Shown here: in pieces, positions 27,292 through 35,859 of the stretch
Numbering within the stretch: position 1 is the stretch's first letter
Layout of the letters: each line of letters starts with the position of its first letter
Source of the DNA: Albimonas donghaensis
Lineage (GTDB): Bacteria > Pseudomonadota > Alphaproteobacteria > Rhodobacterales > Rhodobacteraceae
Assembly (NCBI RefSeq): GCF_900106695.1
Contig: NZ_FNMZ01000010.1
Coordinates: forward strand, 1-64,000
Direction of reading: 5' to 3'
DNA length: 64,000 bases
Notes under the pieces: model-generated
The model's database searches: none
What the model was told of the DNA's origin: nothing
What the model saw: the letters and a program-made list of their open reading frames with translations, nothing else
Program-made: the position numbers and the translations under genes

Positions 27292-28785
27292 ATGACCAAG
27301 CCGCTTCCCGCCGTCGCCCCCAACACCTGGGACGAGCTGCGCGAGCCCATGATCACGCCCCATGGCTTCCGCGAATACGACGCCCGCTGGCGGTTCCCGG
27401 ACGACATCAACCTGCCCGGCATCACCGCGCTGGGCCTGGGCATCGGCACGCAGATGATCGAGTCCGGCGTGCCCCCGCGCATCGCGGTCGGCAACGACTA
27501 CCGATCCTATTCGCTGTCGATCAAGAACGCGCTGTCCATCGGCCTGATGCAGGCGGGGATCGAGGTGCTCGACATCGGCCCCTGCATCACGCCCATGGCC
27601 TATTTCGCCCAGTTCCACCTGGACTGCGCCGTGGCCATGGTCACCGCCTCGCACAATCCCAACGGCTGGACCGGCGTGAAGATGGGCTTCCACCGCCCCC
27701 TCACCCATGGCCCGGACGAGATGGGACGCCTCAAGGACATCGTGCTGAACGGCGAGGGCAAGGAGGCCCCCGGCGGCTCGATCAAGCGCGTCGACGGGGT
27801 GATGGACGCCTATATCGACGACCTCTGCGGCGACTTCAAAATGTCCCGCAAGCTGCGGGTGGTCTGCGCCACCGGCAACGGCACCGCCTCCGCCTACGCC
27901 ACCCGGGTGCTGGAGCGGATCGGGGTCGAGGTCGTGCCCCTGCACACCGAGCTCGACTACACCTTCCCCCACTACAACCCCAACCCCGAGGCCATGGAGA
28001 TGCTCCACGACATGGCCCGCGCGGTGAAGGAGGCCGGCGCGGATCTGGCGCTCGGCTTCGACGGCGACGGCGACCGCTGCGGCGTGGTGGACGACGAGTG
28101 CGACGAGATCTTCGCCGACAAGGTCGGGGTGATCATGGCCCGCGATCTCGCGCCCATGCATCCCGGCGCGACCTTCGTGGCCGACGTGAAGTCCACCGGC
28201 CTCTTCGCCTCGGACCCCGAGCTGCTCAAGCACGGCATCAAGGCGGATTACTGGAAGACCGGCCATTCCCACATGAAGCGCCGGGTGGCCGAGATCGGCG
28301 CGCTGGCGGGCTTCGAGAAGTCCGGCCACTACTTCCTGGCCGAGCCGATCGGGCGCGGCTACGACGACGGCATGCGCGTGGCGGTGGAGATGTGCAAGGT
28401 CCTGGACCGCAACCCCTCCAAGTCCATGTCGGACCTCAAGCACGCCCTGCCCAAGACCTGGTCCACCCCCACCATGTCGCCCTTCTGCCCGGACGGGGAG
28501 AAGTATCAGGTGCTGGAGCGCCTGCAGAAGAAGCTGGTCGAACTGGCCGAGTCGGGCGGCAAGCTGGCCGGTCGCGACATCAAGGAGGTCATCACCGTCA
28601 ACGGCGCCCGCCTGATGCTCGACAACGGCGCCTGGGGGCTGGTGCGCGCCTCCTCCAACACCCCCAATCTGGTGGTGGTCTGCGAGAGCCCGGAATCCGA
28701 GGCCGAGATGCGGGCGATCTTCGCCGACCTCGACGCGGTGATCCAGACCGAGCCCTCGGTCGGCGAATACGACCAGAAGATCTGA
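27292..28785 (+). CDS. phosphomannomutase/phosphoglucomutase
   Basis: A 497-residue phosphohexomutase that interconverts hexose 6- and 1-phosphates, feeding GDP-mannose or UDP-glucose and hence surface glycans. TASHNPNGW holds the phosphoserine Ser120. GFDGDGDR (255-262) is the magnesium loop with Asp257, Asp259 and Asp261. EKSGHYF near 343 is the sugar-specificity loop and RASSNTP near 453 binds the phosphate. The G-H-Y/E-S type loop of dual enzymes is not decisive between the two sugars, so the general name is kept. It is followed at 14 bases by an SDR gene and probably shares its transcript. Confidence 0.93.
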   Translation: MTKPLPAVAPNTWDELREPMITPHGFREYDARWRFPDDINLPGITALGLGIGTQMIESGVPPRIAVGNDYRSYSLSIKNALSIGLMQAGIEVLDIGPCITPMAYFAQFHLDCAVAMVTASHNPNGWTGVKMGFHRPLTHGPDEMGRLKDIVLNGEGKEAPGGSIKRVDGVMDAYIDDLCGDFKMSRKLRVVCATGNGTASAYATRVLERIGVEVVPLHTELDYTFPHYNPNPEAMEMLHDMARAVKEAGADLALGFDGDGDRCGVVDDECDEIFADKVGVIMARDLAPMHPGATFVADVKSTGLFASDPELLKHGIKADYWKTGHSHMKRRVAEIGALAGFEKSGHYFLAEPIGRGYDDGMRVAVEMCKVLDRNPSKSMSDLKHALPKTWSTPTMSPFCPDGEKYQVLERLQKKLVELAESGGKLAGRDIKEVITVNGARLMLDNGAWGLVRASSNTPNLVVVCESPESEAEMRAIFADLDAVIQTEPSVGEYDQKI

Positions 28786-28799
28786 GGGAGGCGGAGCTC

Positions 28800-29486
28800 A
28801 TGACCGACCCCCGGACGATTCTCATCACCGGCGCCGCGCGCGGCATCGGGCTGGAAATGGCCCGGCAGGCCGTGGCGCGGGGCGACCGGGTGATCGCGGC
28901 GGTCCGCGATCCGGGCGCGGCGGGGCTGGCCTCGCTTCCCGCCGGCGTGCGGGTCGAGACGCTGGACGTGACCGACCCCGCCTCCTGCGCGGCGCTGGCC
29001 GCGCGGCTGGAGGGGGAGACGCTCGATCTCGTGGTCTGCAACGCCGGGGTCTATATCGGCCGGGGCAAGCTGGGCGACGACGTCTTCCCCGTCGAGGCCT
29101 GGGCCCGGAGCTTCGCGGTCAACGTCGCCGGGGTGTTCCTGACGGTGGAGGCGCTGTCCCCGCGCCTGCGCCGTCCCGGTGGCCGCATCGCGGTGGTGTC
29201 CTCGCAGATGGGCGGCTCGGGGCGGGCGCCGGGCGGCAGCTACATCTACCGCGCCTCCAAGGCGGCGGCGACCAATCTGGCGCGCAACCTGGCCGCGGAT
29301 CTCGCGCCCGAGGGCGTCTCGGTCGGCGCCTATCACCCCGGCTGGGTGCGCACCGACATGGGCGGCGGCGGCGCCGACATCTCGGTGGAGGAGAGCGCCG
29401 CGGGCCTGTTGGCCCGTTTCGACGCCCTGGGCCCCGAGACGACCGGCGCCTTCGAAAGCTATGACGGAACCGCGCTGCCGTTCTGA
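28800..29486 (+). CDS. short-chain dehydrogenase/reductase
   Basis: A 228-residue classical SDR. The NAD(P) loop is TGAARGIG (10-17), NAG at 81-83 closes the Rossmann sheet, and the catalytic set is a Ser near 135, Tyr150 and Lys154 in SYIYRASK. The length and VSVGAYHPGWVRTDMG fit the C-factor/sniffer-like group. It follows the phosphohexomutase by 14 bases with a GAGGGAGG ribosome site, so the two are co-transcribed. The substrate is unknown. Confidence 0.88.
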   Translation: MTDPRTILITGAARGIGLEMARQAVARGDRVIAAVRDPGAAGLASLPAGVRVETLDVTDPASCAALAARLEGETLDLVVCNAGVYIGRGKLGDDVFPVEAWARSFAVNVAGVFLTVEALSPRLRRPGGRIAVVSSQMGGSGRAPGGSYIYRASKAAATNLARNLAADLAPEGVSVGAYHPGWVRTDMGGGGADISVEESAAGLLARFDALGPETTGAFESYDGTALPF

Positions 29487-29769
29487 ACCCGCGCGGACGA
29501 AAATCGCGGGGGCCTCCGGGCCCCCGTTCGCGCATCGGCGCGATGCGGAAAAAGCGCGGAGGGCGGCCCATGGCGGCGCCTTCGCTTTCCGGCTCCTCCC
29601 CTTCTCTCCACGTCCGTTCTCTCGACGTCCCGGGTTGCGACCGCGCCCGCCGGTCCGGTCTTTCGCGTTCGGCGCCGCGGGAAACCTCTCCTCCCGCGCC
29701 CCCGGCTCAACGCCGCGCGGGCGCCTCGGGGGCCAGCGGCGCGCGGGTCGGCGCGCGGCTCCCTCCCCT

Positions 29770-30399
29770 TCAGGCGGACCCGCCCTTCGAGGACAGGAGC
29801 GCCGGGTCCACCCCGATCTTGCGCATCGCCGTCTCCCACTTCGCCTCGTCGGCCTCGCCGAAGACCAGCTCGGAATCGGAGGGGCAGGTCAGCCAGCCAT
29901 TGGCCTGAAGCTCCGCCTCCAGCTGCCCCGGCGCCCAGCCCGCATAGCCCAGCGCCAGCACCGCCTGCCGCGGCCCGCGCCCGGCCGAGATGTCGCGCAG
30001 GATGTCCACCGTCGCGGTCAGCGCCAGCCCGCGGGGCAGCGGCTTGGTCGCGCCCGGCGCCTCCCAGTCGTCGGAATGCAGCACGAAACCCCGCGCCCGC
30101 TCCACCGGCCCGCCGAAATGCACGGCGAGCCCGGCCGCCTGCTCGCCCGGGTTCACCCCCACCTGTCGCAGCAGATCGGCGAAGCTCAGCCCCTCCGCGC
30201 GCTTGTTGACGATCAGGCCCATGGCCCCCTCGTCGCCATGCGCGCACAGGAAGATCACCGATTGGGTGAAGCGCGGGTCGCCCATGCCCGGCATGGCCAC
30301 CAGCAGTTCGCCTTCCAGCGGGCCGGGCTCGGCCAGGCCCAGCGCCTCGGGCGAGGGCGGGTCGAAGGGCGGATCGGTCGGAGCATCGCGGTCAGGCAT
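29770..30399 (-). CDS. YqgE/AlgH family protein (DUF179)
   Basis: A 209-residue YqgE/AlgH protein. LLVAMPGMGDPRFTQSVIFLCAH opens the domain, followed by GAMGLIVNKRAEGLSFADLL and HFGGPVERARGFVLHS, then GYAGWAPGQLEAELQANGWL. The family is widespread and solved structures are known, yet its biochemical role is uncertain; AlgH was linked to alginate regulation in Pseudomonas. The start at 30399 is the first ATG before the conserved part. It is divergent from the DsbD-like gene, an arrangement often seen in Rhodobacteraceae. Confidence 0.92.
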   Translation of the reverse strand: MPDRDAPTDPPFDPPSPEALGLAEPGPLEGELLVAMPGMGDPRFTQSVIFLCAHGDEGAMGLIVNKRAEGLSFADLLRQVGVNPGEQAAGLAVHFGGPVERARGFVLHSDDWEAPGATKPLPRGLALTATVDILRDISAGRGPRQAVLALGYAGWAPGQLEAELQANGWLTCPSDSELVFGEADEAKWETAMRKIGVDPALLSSKGGSA

Positions 30400-30637
30400 G
30401 GGCGGGATGATGGACCGCCCCCCCCGCGCGATCAACGGGGGATCGTGGATTCGGTTCCCGGAAACGGCGCCCCGGGGCGCGACCTGACCGCGCCGGGAAC
30501 GCGCCCTCCGGACGCCCGCGCCCATGGAGCGCCCAGGCGCCGGAACGCCCCGCCGCGACCACGCGCCCGCCCCCCGCACGCGAGGTTCCCCGTTTCGTGA
30601 CTTCGACCCCGGCCCGCGGCGCGCTATGGGAAGGACC

Positions 30638-31654
30638 ATGATCTCAGCCGCCCCCTCACACGCCGCCCGGCCCATCGCCCGGATCCCCGCCGCCCGACCG
30701 CGGCCCGTATCCCCCGATGGGCGATCCCCCGACCTCCGCGCGCCGCGCCGGGTCATGGGGCGGGCTCTGTCCCGCGCGCTCGCCGGCGCGGCGGCCGCGG
30801 CCCTGCTCGGCCTGGCCGCGCCGGCGTCCGCCGGCGGCGGGCTCATCGCCACCTGGCGCGTGACCCAGACCCCGGCCGCCCCGCCGGCCCCCAGCGCCGA
30901 GGGTCAGCGCTCGCGCACCGCCCTGCTCGCCGGCTGGCCAACCGCCGAGGGCGCGCGCGTCGCCGGCCTGAGCATCGCCATGGAGCCCGGCTGGAAGACC
31001 TATTGGCGCGTCCCCGGCGACGCCGGCATCCCGCCCGCCTTCGACTGGTCCGGCTCGACCAACGTCGCGGCCGTCGCCGTGCGCTGGCCGCGCCCTCATG
31101 CGTTCGAGAGCTTCGGGATGCTCACGCTGGGCTACAAGGACGCGGTGGTGCTGCCGCTGGAGGTCACCCCCATCGACCCCGCCCAGCCCGTCGCCCTGCG
31201 GCTGGAGTTCGCCTACGGCGTCTGCTCGGACATCTGCATGCCCGAGATGACCGAAATGGCGCTCGACCTCCCGCCCGACGCGAAGGCCGACGCCGGGCCG
31301 ATCCGCGCCGCGCTCGCCGAGCTGCCGCGGCAGGCCTCGGCGGAGGGCGCCGCGCTGGGCGATTGCGCGCTGCACGTGTCGGGCGCCCACAAGGGGGCCG
31401 AGGGCGGAGCCCGGACCGATCGCCGGCTGGAGGCCGACCTGCGCCTGCCCTTCGCCGTCCCCGCCGGGGCGGTGGCCGTGGTCGAGGGGGCCGAGCCCGG
31501 GCTCTTCGCCCCGGCCAGCCTCGAACCCGCGCCCGGCGGCCTGCGGCTGGCGGCGCGGGTGTCGCCGGGGGCCGGCGCCTGGATCGACCGCGAGGCGATC
31601 ACCGTCACCCTGGTCGAACCCCACCGCGCCACCGAGTTCCGCGGCTGCCGCTGA
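30638..31654 (+). CDS. DsbD N-terminal domain-like exported protein
   Basis: A protein-disulfide reductase DsbD family member that has only the N-terminal DsbD-alpha (DsbC-like) domain. A signal peptide ends in APASAGG. The redox pair CSDIC (Cys196 and Cys200 from this start) fits the DsbD-alpha active site. The transmembrane and thioredoxin domains of full DsbD are absent, so it depends on some partner for electrons. Two starts are possible: 30638 has a strong GGGAAGG ribosome site but gives a long N-region; 30755 gives a normal signal peptide but a weak site. Likely periplasmic, in cytochrome maturation or thiol repair. Confidence 0.8.
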   Translation: MISAAPSHAARPIARIPAARPRPVSPDGRSPDLRAPRRVMGRALSRALAGAAAAALLGLAAPASAGGGLIATWRVTQTPAAPPAPSAEGQRSRTALLAGWPTAEGARVAGLSIAMEPGWKTYWRVPGDAGIPPAFDWSGSTNVAAVAVRWPRPHAFESFGMLTLGYKDAVVLPLEVTPIDPAQPVALRLEFAYGVCSDICMPEMTEMALDLPPDAKADAGPIRAALAELPRQASAEGAALGDCALHVSGAHKGAEGGARTDRRLEADLRLPFAVPAGAVAVVEGAEPGLFAPASLEPAPGGLRLAARVSPGAGAWIDREAITVTLVEPHRATEFRGCR

Positions 31655-31746
31655 TCCGCGCCCGGCCGAGCGCCTCCCGATGACGACCAGGCGCATTCGG
31701 CGCGAAACAATCTTACGACCTTAGACCACGATCCCGCAGTTTATTG

Positions 31747-31761
31747 CGCAACATAGTTGCG
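31747..31761. promoter_or_regulatory. palindromic candidate operator CGCAAC-ATA-GTTGCG
   Basis: A perfect 6-bp inverted repeat with a 3-base centre lies in an AT-rich stretch (about 31690-31800), 100 bases before the MaoC gene. It has the size of a dimeric repressor site. The factor is unknown. Confidence 0.45.
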
Positions 31762-31861
31762 TGCTCATTTCCCACGCGCTATGTGCAATGCAACACGAGG
31801 GGCGAATCCTTCCGCCTCCCGGCCCATTCCCCCGCCCCTCTCTCCCGACGGAGCGCATGAC

Positions 31862-32305
31862 ATGCTGGACAACCTCCCCCGCGGAACGATCTGCATCGAG
31901 GACATGGAAATCGGCATGTCCCGCTACCTGCTCAAGACCATCACCGACCGCGACATCGAGCTGTTCGCCGAGGTCTCGACCGACCGCAACCCGGTGCATC
32001 TGGACGACGACTACGCCCGCGACACCATCTTCGGCGGGCGCATCGCGCACGGGATGCTGACCGCCGGCCTGATCTCCGCCGTGATCGGGGAGCAGCTGCC
32101 CGGCCACGGCACGGTCTATATGGGCCAGACCATGAAGTTCCTCGCCCCCGTGCGCCCCGGCGACACGGTCGAGGCGCGGGTCACGGTGCGCGAGATCGAG
32201 CACCCCAAGCGTCGGGTCACTCTTGATTGCGCCTGCCGCGTGGGCGATAGGGTCGTGCTCAAGGGCGAGGCGCTGGTGCTCGCGCCCTCCGCCAAGTTCG
32301 ACTGA
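31862..32305 (+). CDS. MaoC-like (R)-specific enoyl-CoA hydratase
   Basis: A 147-residue hotdog-fold hydratase. DRNPVH carries the catalytic Asp41 and His46, spaced as Asp31 and His36 in Aeromonas PhaJ; FGGRIAHGMLTAGLIS (57-72) is the hydratase-2 helix. Such enzymes hydrate trans-2-enoyl-CoA to (R)-3-hydroxyacyl-CoA, linking fatty-acid oxidation to polyhydroxyalkanoate synthesis, or act in other acyl-CoA routes. The ATG at 31862 is behind GGAG. The AT-rich upstream region with a palindromic site suggests its own regulated promoter. ribF follows after 57 bases. Confidence 0.87.
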   Translation: MLDNLPRGTICIEDMEIGMSRYLLKTITDRDIELFAEVSTDRNPVHLDDDYARDTIFGGRIAHGMLTAGLISAVIGEQLPGHGTVYMGQTMKFLAPVRPGDTVEARVTVREIEHPKRRVTLDCACRVGDRVVLKGEALVLAPSAKFD

Positions 32306-32362
32306 GGCCCGCTTCCCCGCCCCGGCGGGGGCTCTGATCCGGGCCGGAAAACCGGGGAGACG

Positions 32363-33316
32363 ATGCGGATCATCCAGTCCGTGGCCGAGGTCCGGCCCGA
32401 GGACCGCGGCGCCTCCGCCGCCATGGGGAATTTCGACGGCGTGCATCGCGGCCACCGCTCGGTCATCGACCTGGCGCGGCGTGATGGCGTGCCGCTCGGC
32501 GTGGTGACGTTCGAGCCGCATCCCCGCCAGGTCTTCGCGCCCGACGCGCCCCCCTTCCGCCTGATGAACGCGGCCTCCCGCGCGCATCGGCTGGAGCGGA
32601 TCGGCGTCGACACCCTCTTCGCCCTGCCCTTCGACCGCGCGCTGGCGGGGCTGGAGGCCGAGGCCTTCGCCCGCGATGTGCTGGCCGAGGGGCTGGGTCT
32701 GTCCCATGTCGTGGTCGGCGAGGATTTCCGCTTCGGCAAGGCCCGCGGCGGCGATGTGGAGGCCCTGGAGCGCTTCGGCCGCCGCTACGGGTTCGAGGTC
32801 ACCGCCGCCCCGATGCTGGCCGGAGAGACCGCGGCGGGCGAGACCGCGCGCGTCTCCTCCACCGCCATCCGCGAGGCGCTGACCGAGGGCCATCCCGAGA
32901 CCGCCGCCGAGATGCTGGGCCACTGGCACCGCATCGACGGCGTGGTGGCGCATGGCGATGCGCGCGGCCGCGACCTCGGCTTCCCGACCGCCAACATGGC
33001 GCTGGACGGGCTGCTGCTGCCGAAATTCGGGGTCTATGCGGTGGAGGTCCGGGTGCTGACCGGCCCCCATGCGGGGACCTATGGCGGGGCCGCCAGCCTC
33101 GGCGTGCGGCCGACCTTCGGGGTCAACGCCCCGAATCTCGAAACCTACCTGTTCGACTTCTCCGGCGACCTCTACGGGGCGGAGATCTCGGTGGCGCTGG
33201 TCAGCTATCTGCGCGATGAGCTGAAATTCGACGGGATCGAGCCGCTGATCGCCCAGATGCACGCGGATTGCGACCTGGCGAAGGCCCGGCTGGCCGAAAA
33301 GCGCGACCCCGCCTGA
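32363..33316 (+). CDS. ribF: bifunctional riboflavin kinase/FAD synthetase
   Basis: RibF phosphorylates riboflavin to FMN and adenylates FMN to FAD. The 317-residue protein has an N-terminal nucleotidyltransferase half with GNFDGVHRGH (22-31) and VSSTAIR near 168, and a C-terminal kinase half with LGFPTANM near 207, carrying the PTAN signature that binds ATP and magnesium. The end, ELKFDGIEPLIAQMHADC, is typical. Length is standard. It follows the MaoC gene closely on the same strand and is a housekeeping enzyme in the cytoplasm. Confidence 0.95.
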   Translation: MRIIQSVAEVRPEDRGASAAMGNFDGVHRGHRSVIDLARRDGVPLGVVTFEPHPRQVFAPDAPPFRLMNAASRAHRLERIGVDTLFALPFDRALAGLEAEAFARDVLAEGLGLSHVVVGEDFRFGKARGGDVEALERFGRRYGFEVTAAPMLAGETAAGETARVSSTAIREALTEGHPETAAEMLGHWHRIDGVVAHGDARGRDLGFPTANMALDGLLLPKFGVYAVEVRVLTGPHAGTYGGAASLGVRPTFGVNAPNLETYLFDFSGDLYGAEISVALVSYLRDELKFDGIEPLIAQMHADCDLAKARLAEKRDPA

Positions 33317-33452
33317 GCGCGCGCTTTCCCCGTGTCCCGCCGGGGCAGGCGAGGGCATTCCGCCCCCCTGCCGTCATCCGCAAGCGGGGACGCGGCGCAC
33401 GGGGCGCCCGCGGCGTCCGATCGGAGAAGAGGGGTTTGGGCGGGGTGGAGGC

Positions 33453-33529
33453 TGGTCGGGGCGGCGAGATTCGAACTCGCGGCCTCCGGTTCCCAAAACC
33501 GGCGCGCTACCAGGCTACGCTACGCCCCG
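33453..33529 (-). tRNA. tRNA-Pro (anticodon TGG)
   Basis: A 77-nt minus-strand tRNA that includes an encoded CCA (plus-strand tgg at 33453-33455). Acceptor arms 33523-33529 and 33457-33463 pair over seven bases. The D-loop has GCCTGGTAGC, the anticodon stem CCGGT/ACCGG encloses TTTGGGA with anticodon TGG, and TTCGAAT is the T-loop. The C-G first pair with an A discriminator is normal for bacterial proline tRNA. Confidence 0.95.
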
Positions 33530-33632
33530 ACGCGCCTCGGATAGCCTCTGCGGGAGCGCCGCACAAGAGCGAGGGCGCGAGGACGGGGTCATGGAGCGGG
33601 TCGGCCCCGGACCGGCGGCGCGCGCGGGTCTC

Positions 33633-34121
33633 TCAGCAGGGCCAGTCGGCCTCGGCCCCGAAGCCGGGATGGCGGGCCTCGGCGCCCGGACCGATGCCGT
33701 AGCGCGCGGCGAGGCCGGCATTGACCTCGAGCACCGCCCGGGTGACGCCGTCGGAGGGCAGATGCTCCTCCGAGAAGGGCACGGCGTCGGCGATGACGTT
33801 CAGCACCCGCCCCGACGCGTCGAGAAAGATCAGGTCAAGCGGCAGCGGGGTGTTGCGCATCCAGAAGGCGACCGGCCGGGGCGGGTCGAACAGGAACAGC
33901 ATTCCGTGCGACCGGGCCATTTCCTCGCGGAACATCAGGCCGCGGGCGCGTTCTTCGTCGTCATCGGCGATTTCCACGACGAAGCGCGCGGCGCCCTGGG
34001 GGCCGCGCAGATCGATCTGGTCCACCCGGCAAGCCGCGGCCACGGCCTGAGAGGCTCCCGCCGCGACCAGCGTCGCCGCCAGGAGCCAGGTTCGTCCGCG
34101 CCGGAGCCATGCGCCGATCAC
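33633..34121 (-). CDS. DUF192 family exported protein
   Basis: A 162-residue DUF192 protein. An N-terminal hydrophobic segment (about 10-28) looks like a signal peptide, then FVVEIADDDEERARGLMFREEMARSHGMLF and VAFWMRNTPLPLDLIFLD, the family's conserved core. Function is unknown; the fold is a small beta barrel. The start is a GTG at 34121 whose bases overlap the stop of the cold-shock gene (GTGA), so the two are translationally coupled. This cold-shock/DUF192 pair recurs in Rhodobacteraceae, which supports a functional link. Confidence 0.87.
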   Translation of the reverse strand: MIGAWLRRGRTWLLAATLVAAGASQAVAAACRVDQIDLRGPQGAARFVVEIADDDEERARGLMFREEMARSHGMLFLFDPPRPVAFWMRNTPLPLDLIFLDASGRVLNVIADAVPFSEEHLPSDGVTRAVLEVNAGLAARYGIGPGAEARHPGFGAEADWPC

Positions 34122-34636
34122 GGGCGCACGACCTCCTCCCAGCGACAGATCTCGCCGGCCATGGCCCCGCGGGGGCCTTCGACCAGACGCACGCAGAGGG
34201 CTTCGCCCGGCTGGAGATCCTGGAAGCCGTGTCGGCGCAGGGTCTCCATGTGGACGAAGACGTCGGCGGGATCCCCGAACACGTTGAGGAACCCGAACCC
34301 CTTCTGCTTGTTGAACCACTTGACGCGAGCCGCGAGGAACTCCCCCTGCGGCTCGGCCTCGGCCGCGATCTCGGTCGGGCGGGCTTCCTTGGACTCGGAA
34401 GTCTCTTCGACCTCCTCGGCCTCGGTCATGCCAACCACCTCCGTCGCCTGCAGTCCGCGATCACCCCTGACCACGGTTAGCGAAACCTTCGCGCCTTCCT
34501 CGAGATGTGTGAGCCCCGCCGCGCGCACGCAAGCCGCATGCACCATGACGTCCGGTCCGCCCTCGACCGGAACGACGAACCCATACCCTTTTTCGGCGTC
34601 ATACCACTTGACCTTGCCGGTCACGAACCGGGACAC
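34118..34636 (-). CDS. cold-shock protein with two CSD domains
   Basis: A 172-residue nucleic-acid-binding protein with two cold-shock domains. CSD1 (about 5-72) has TGKVKWYDAEKGYGFVVP with the RNP1-type KGYGFV; CSD2 (about 103-170) has RVKWFNKQKGFGFLN with KGFGF and DVFVHMETL as RNP2. An acidic linker joins them. The start at 34636 (GTG) is preferred since GGGGAAG precedes it; an ATG at 34711 would add 25 residues unlike the family and run through an AT-rich leader that looks like a promoter or 5' UTR. It is coupled to the DUF192 gene. Confidence 0.9.
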   Translation of the reverse strand: MSRFVTGKVKWYDAEKGYGFVVPVEGGPDVMVHAACVRAAGLTHLEEGAKVSLTVVRGDRGLQATEVVGMTEAEEVEETSESKEARPTEIAAEAEPQGEFLAARVKWFNKQKGFGFLNVFGDPADVFVHMETLRRHGFQDLQPGEALCVRLVEGPRGAMAGEICRWEEVVRP

Positions 34637-34782
34637 CTTGATGACTTCCCCAGTCAAAATACTAACCCCAGACTCTGAACGTATCTTACCCGATAGCTCG
34701 ATATACGTCATTCATGTGACGTGCCGCAACAGTATGCGCACATGCGCATCCCGTCGCTTCCCCACACCTAAATGGCGCGAAA
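34637..34782. promoter_or_regulatory. divergent AT-rich promoter region
   Basis: 146 bases between the cold-shock gene and a lipoprotein gene, clearly poorer in GC than its surroundings. It should carry both promoters and the cold-shock leader. I cannot point to one specific -10/-35 pair. Confidence 0.4.
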
Positions 34783-35655
34783 ATGCTGAAACGTCCACCT
34801 TTTCTGCTCGGGCTTGTCGTCGCGGCGCTGTTGACCTCAGGTTGCTCAAGCGCTCGGAATCAAGCGGATTCCGGTGAACGAGGCCCGCGTTCGTTCATCT
34901 ACGCCCCCGCCGCGGCGGGGGGCGCATCGCTGCGCGCGGCCTCCGAATCCGACGCAGCGGAAGTTGCGCGCACCGCGGAGCGAATCGCCGAGGCCCCGCA
35001 TCTGGTCCCCGGCTACCGTCCGCGGCGGGTCGAAAGCGCGGCGATTCCCCTGATCCACGATTCGCCGGAAGGGCGCGCCCTGGCCCTGTTTCCGGCCCCG
35101 GTGGCGCTGGCCGAAGGCGATCCCGCCGAACGCTGCGCCGCCCGCGCCGCCGTCGCGGGGCGGGACCTGCGCGGTTCGATCGAGGGCGCGCTGAACATCT
35201 GCCTCGCCCAGCTGGCCGAGCTGAGCCCGCCGGCGGGGCCGGAGTGCGGCTGCCGGCTGCTGGCGGCGGGCGACAAGCTTTTCGCCCCGCCCGCGGCGTT
35301 CCGCTACGCGCCGGGGATCTCGGCGCGGGTGGTGTCGCGGGGCGCGGGGCTGGACCTGACGCTGGTGGCGGAGGAGCGCTACGACGCCGATGGCGAGCGG
35401 GTGCTGCTGCTGCGCCCCGCGCCCGGCGGCGGCGAGGCGGCCGCGCGGATCGGCGAGGACGGGACCGCCACCCTGGTGCTGGACGGCCGCACCTGGAAGG
35501 GCCGGGCCATCGCGGAGGGCTTCGAGCGCGGCCGTCGGCGCGAGCGGTTGTATCTGACCCGCGAAGACGGCGCCCGCCTGGCCCTGATCGTGGGCTGGGA
35601 GCCCGTCGCCTACGCGATGGAGCGCGACCGCCTGCTGACCTGGCCGGCCTCCTGA
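34783..35655 (+). CDS. hypothetical lipoprotein
   Basis: A 290-residue lipoprotein. MLKRPPFLLGLVVAALLTSGC is a signal peptide with the lipobox LTSGC (Cys21 becomes acylated), so it sits on the outer side of the inner membrane or on the outer membrane. The mature part has a few cysteines (ERCAARA, ICLAQ, PECGCRLLA) and a C-terminal half rich in strands, with LYLTREDGARLALIVGWEPVA. I do not recognise a family. Transcribed divergently from the cold-shock gene. Confidence 0.75.
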   Translation: MLKRPPFLLGLVVAALLTSGCSSARNQADSGERGPRSFIYAPAAAGGASLRAASESDAAEVARTAERIAEAPHLVPGYRPRRVESAAIPLIHDSPEGRALALFPAPVALAEGDPAERCAARAAVAGRDLRGSIEGALNICLAQLAELSPPAGPECGCRLLAAGDKLFAPPAAFRYAPGISARVVSRGAGLDLTLVAEERYDADGERVLLLRPAPGGGEAAARIGEDGTATLVLDGRTWKGRAIAEGFERGRRRERLYLTREDGARLALIVGWEPVAYAMERDRLLTWPAS

Positions 35656-35752
35656 CGCGGCGCGCGCCCGACGCCGGGCCCCGGCCTCGTTCGACCCCTT
35701 CCGCCACCCGTCCGGGCCGCCCTCGCGCCGGCCCGGACGCCGTTGCGGACAA

Positions 35753-35788
35753 CGCCCCGGATTGGGCCCCGGATTGCGCCCCGGATTG
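35753..35788. repeat. 12-bp tandem repeat, three copies
   Basis: CGCCCCGGATTG at 35753-35764, 35765-35776 (GGCCCCGGATTG) and 35777-35788, between the lipoprotein and the peptidase gene. Non-coding. Confidence 0.8.
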
Positions 35789-35859
35789 AGGCCCAACCTC
35801 CCCTTTCCCCTCATCGGCTTTGGCCCTAGCCTCGCCGCGGATCGACAGGGAGGCCGCGC

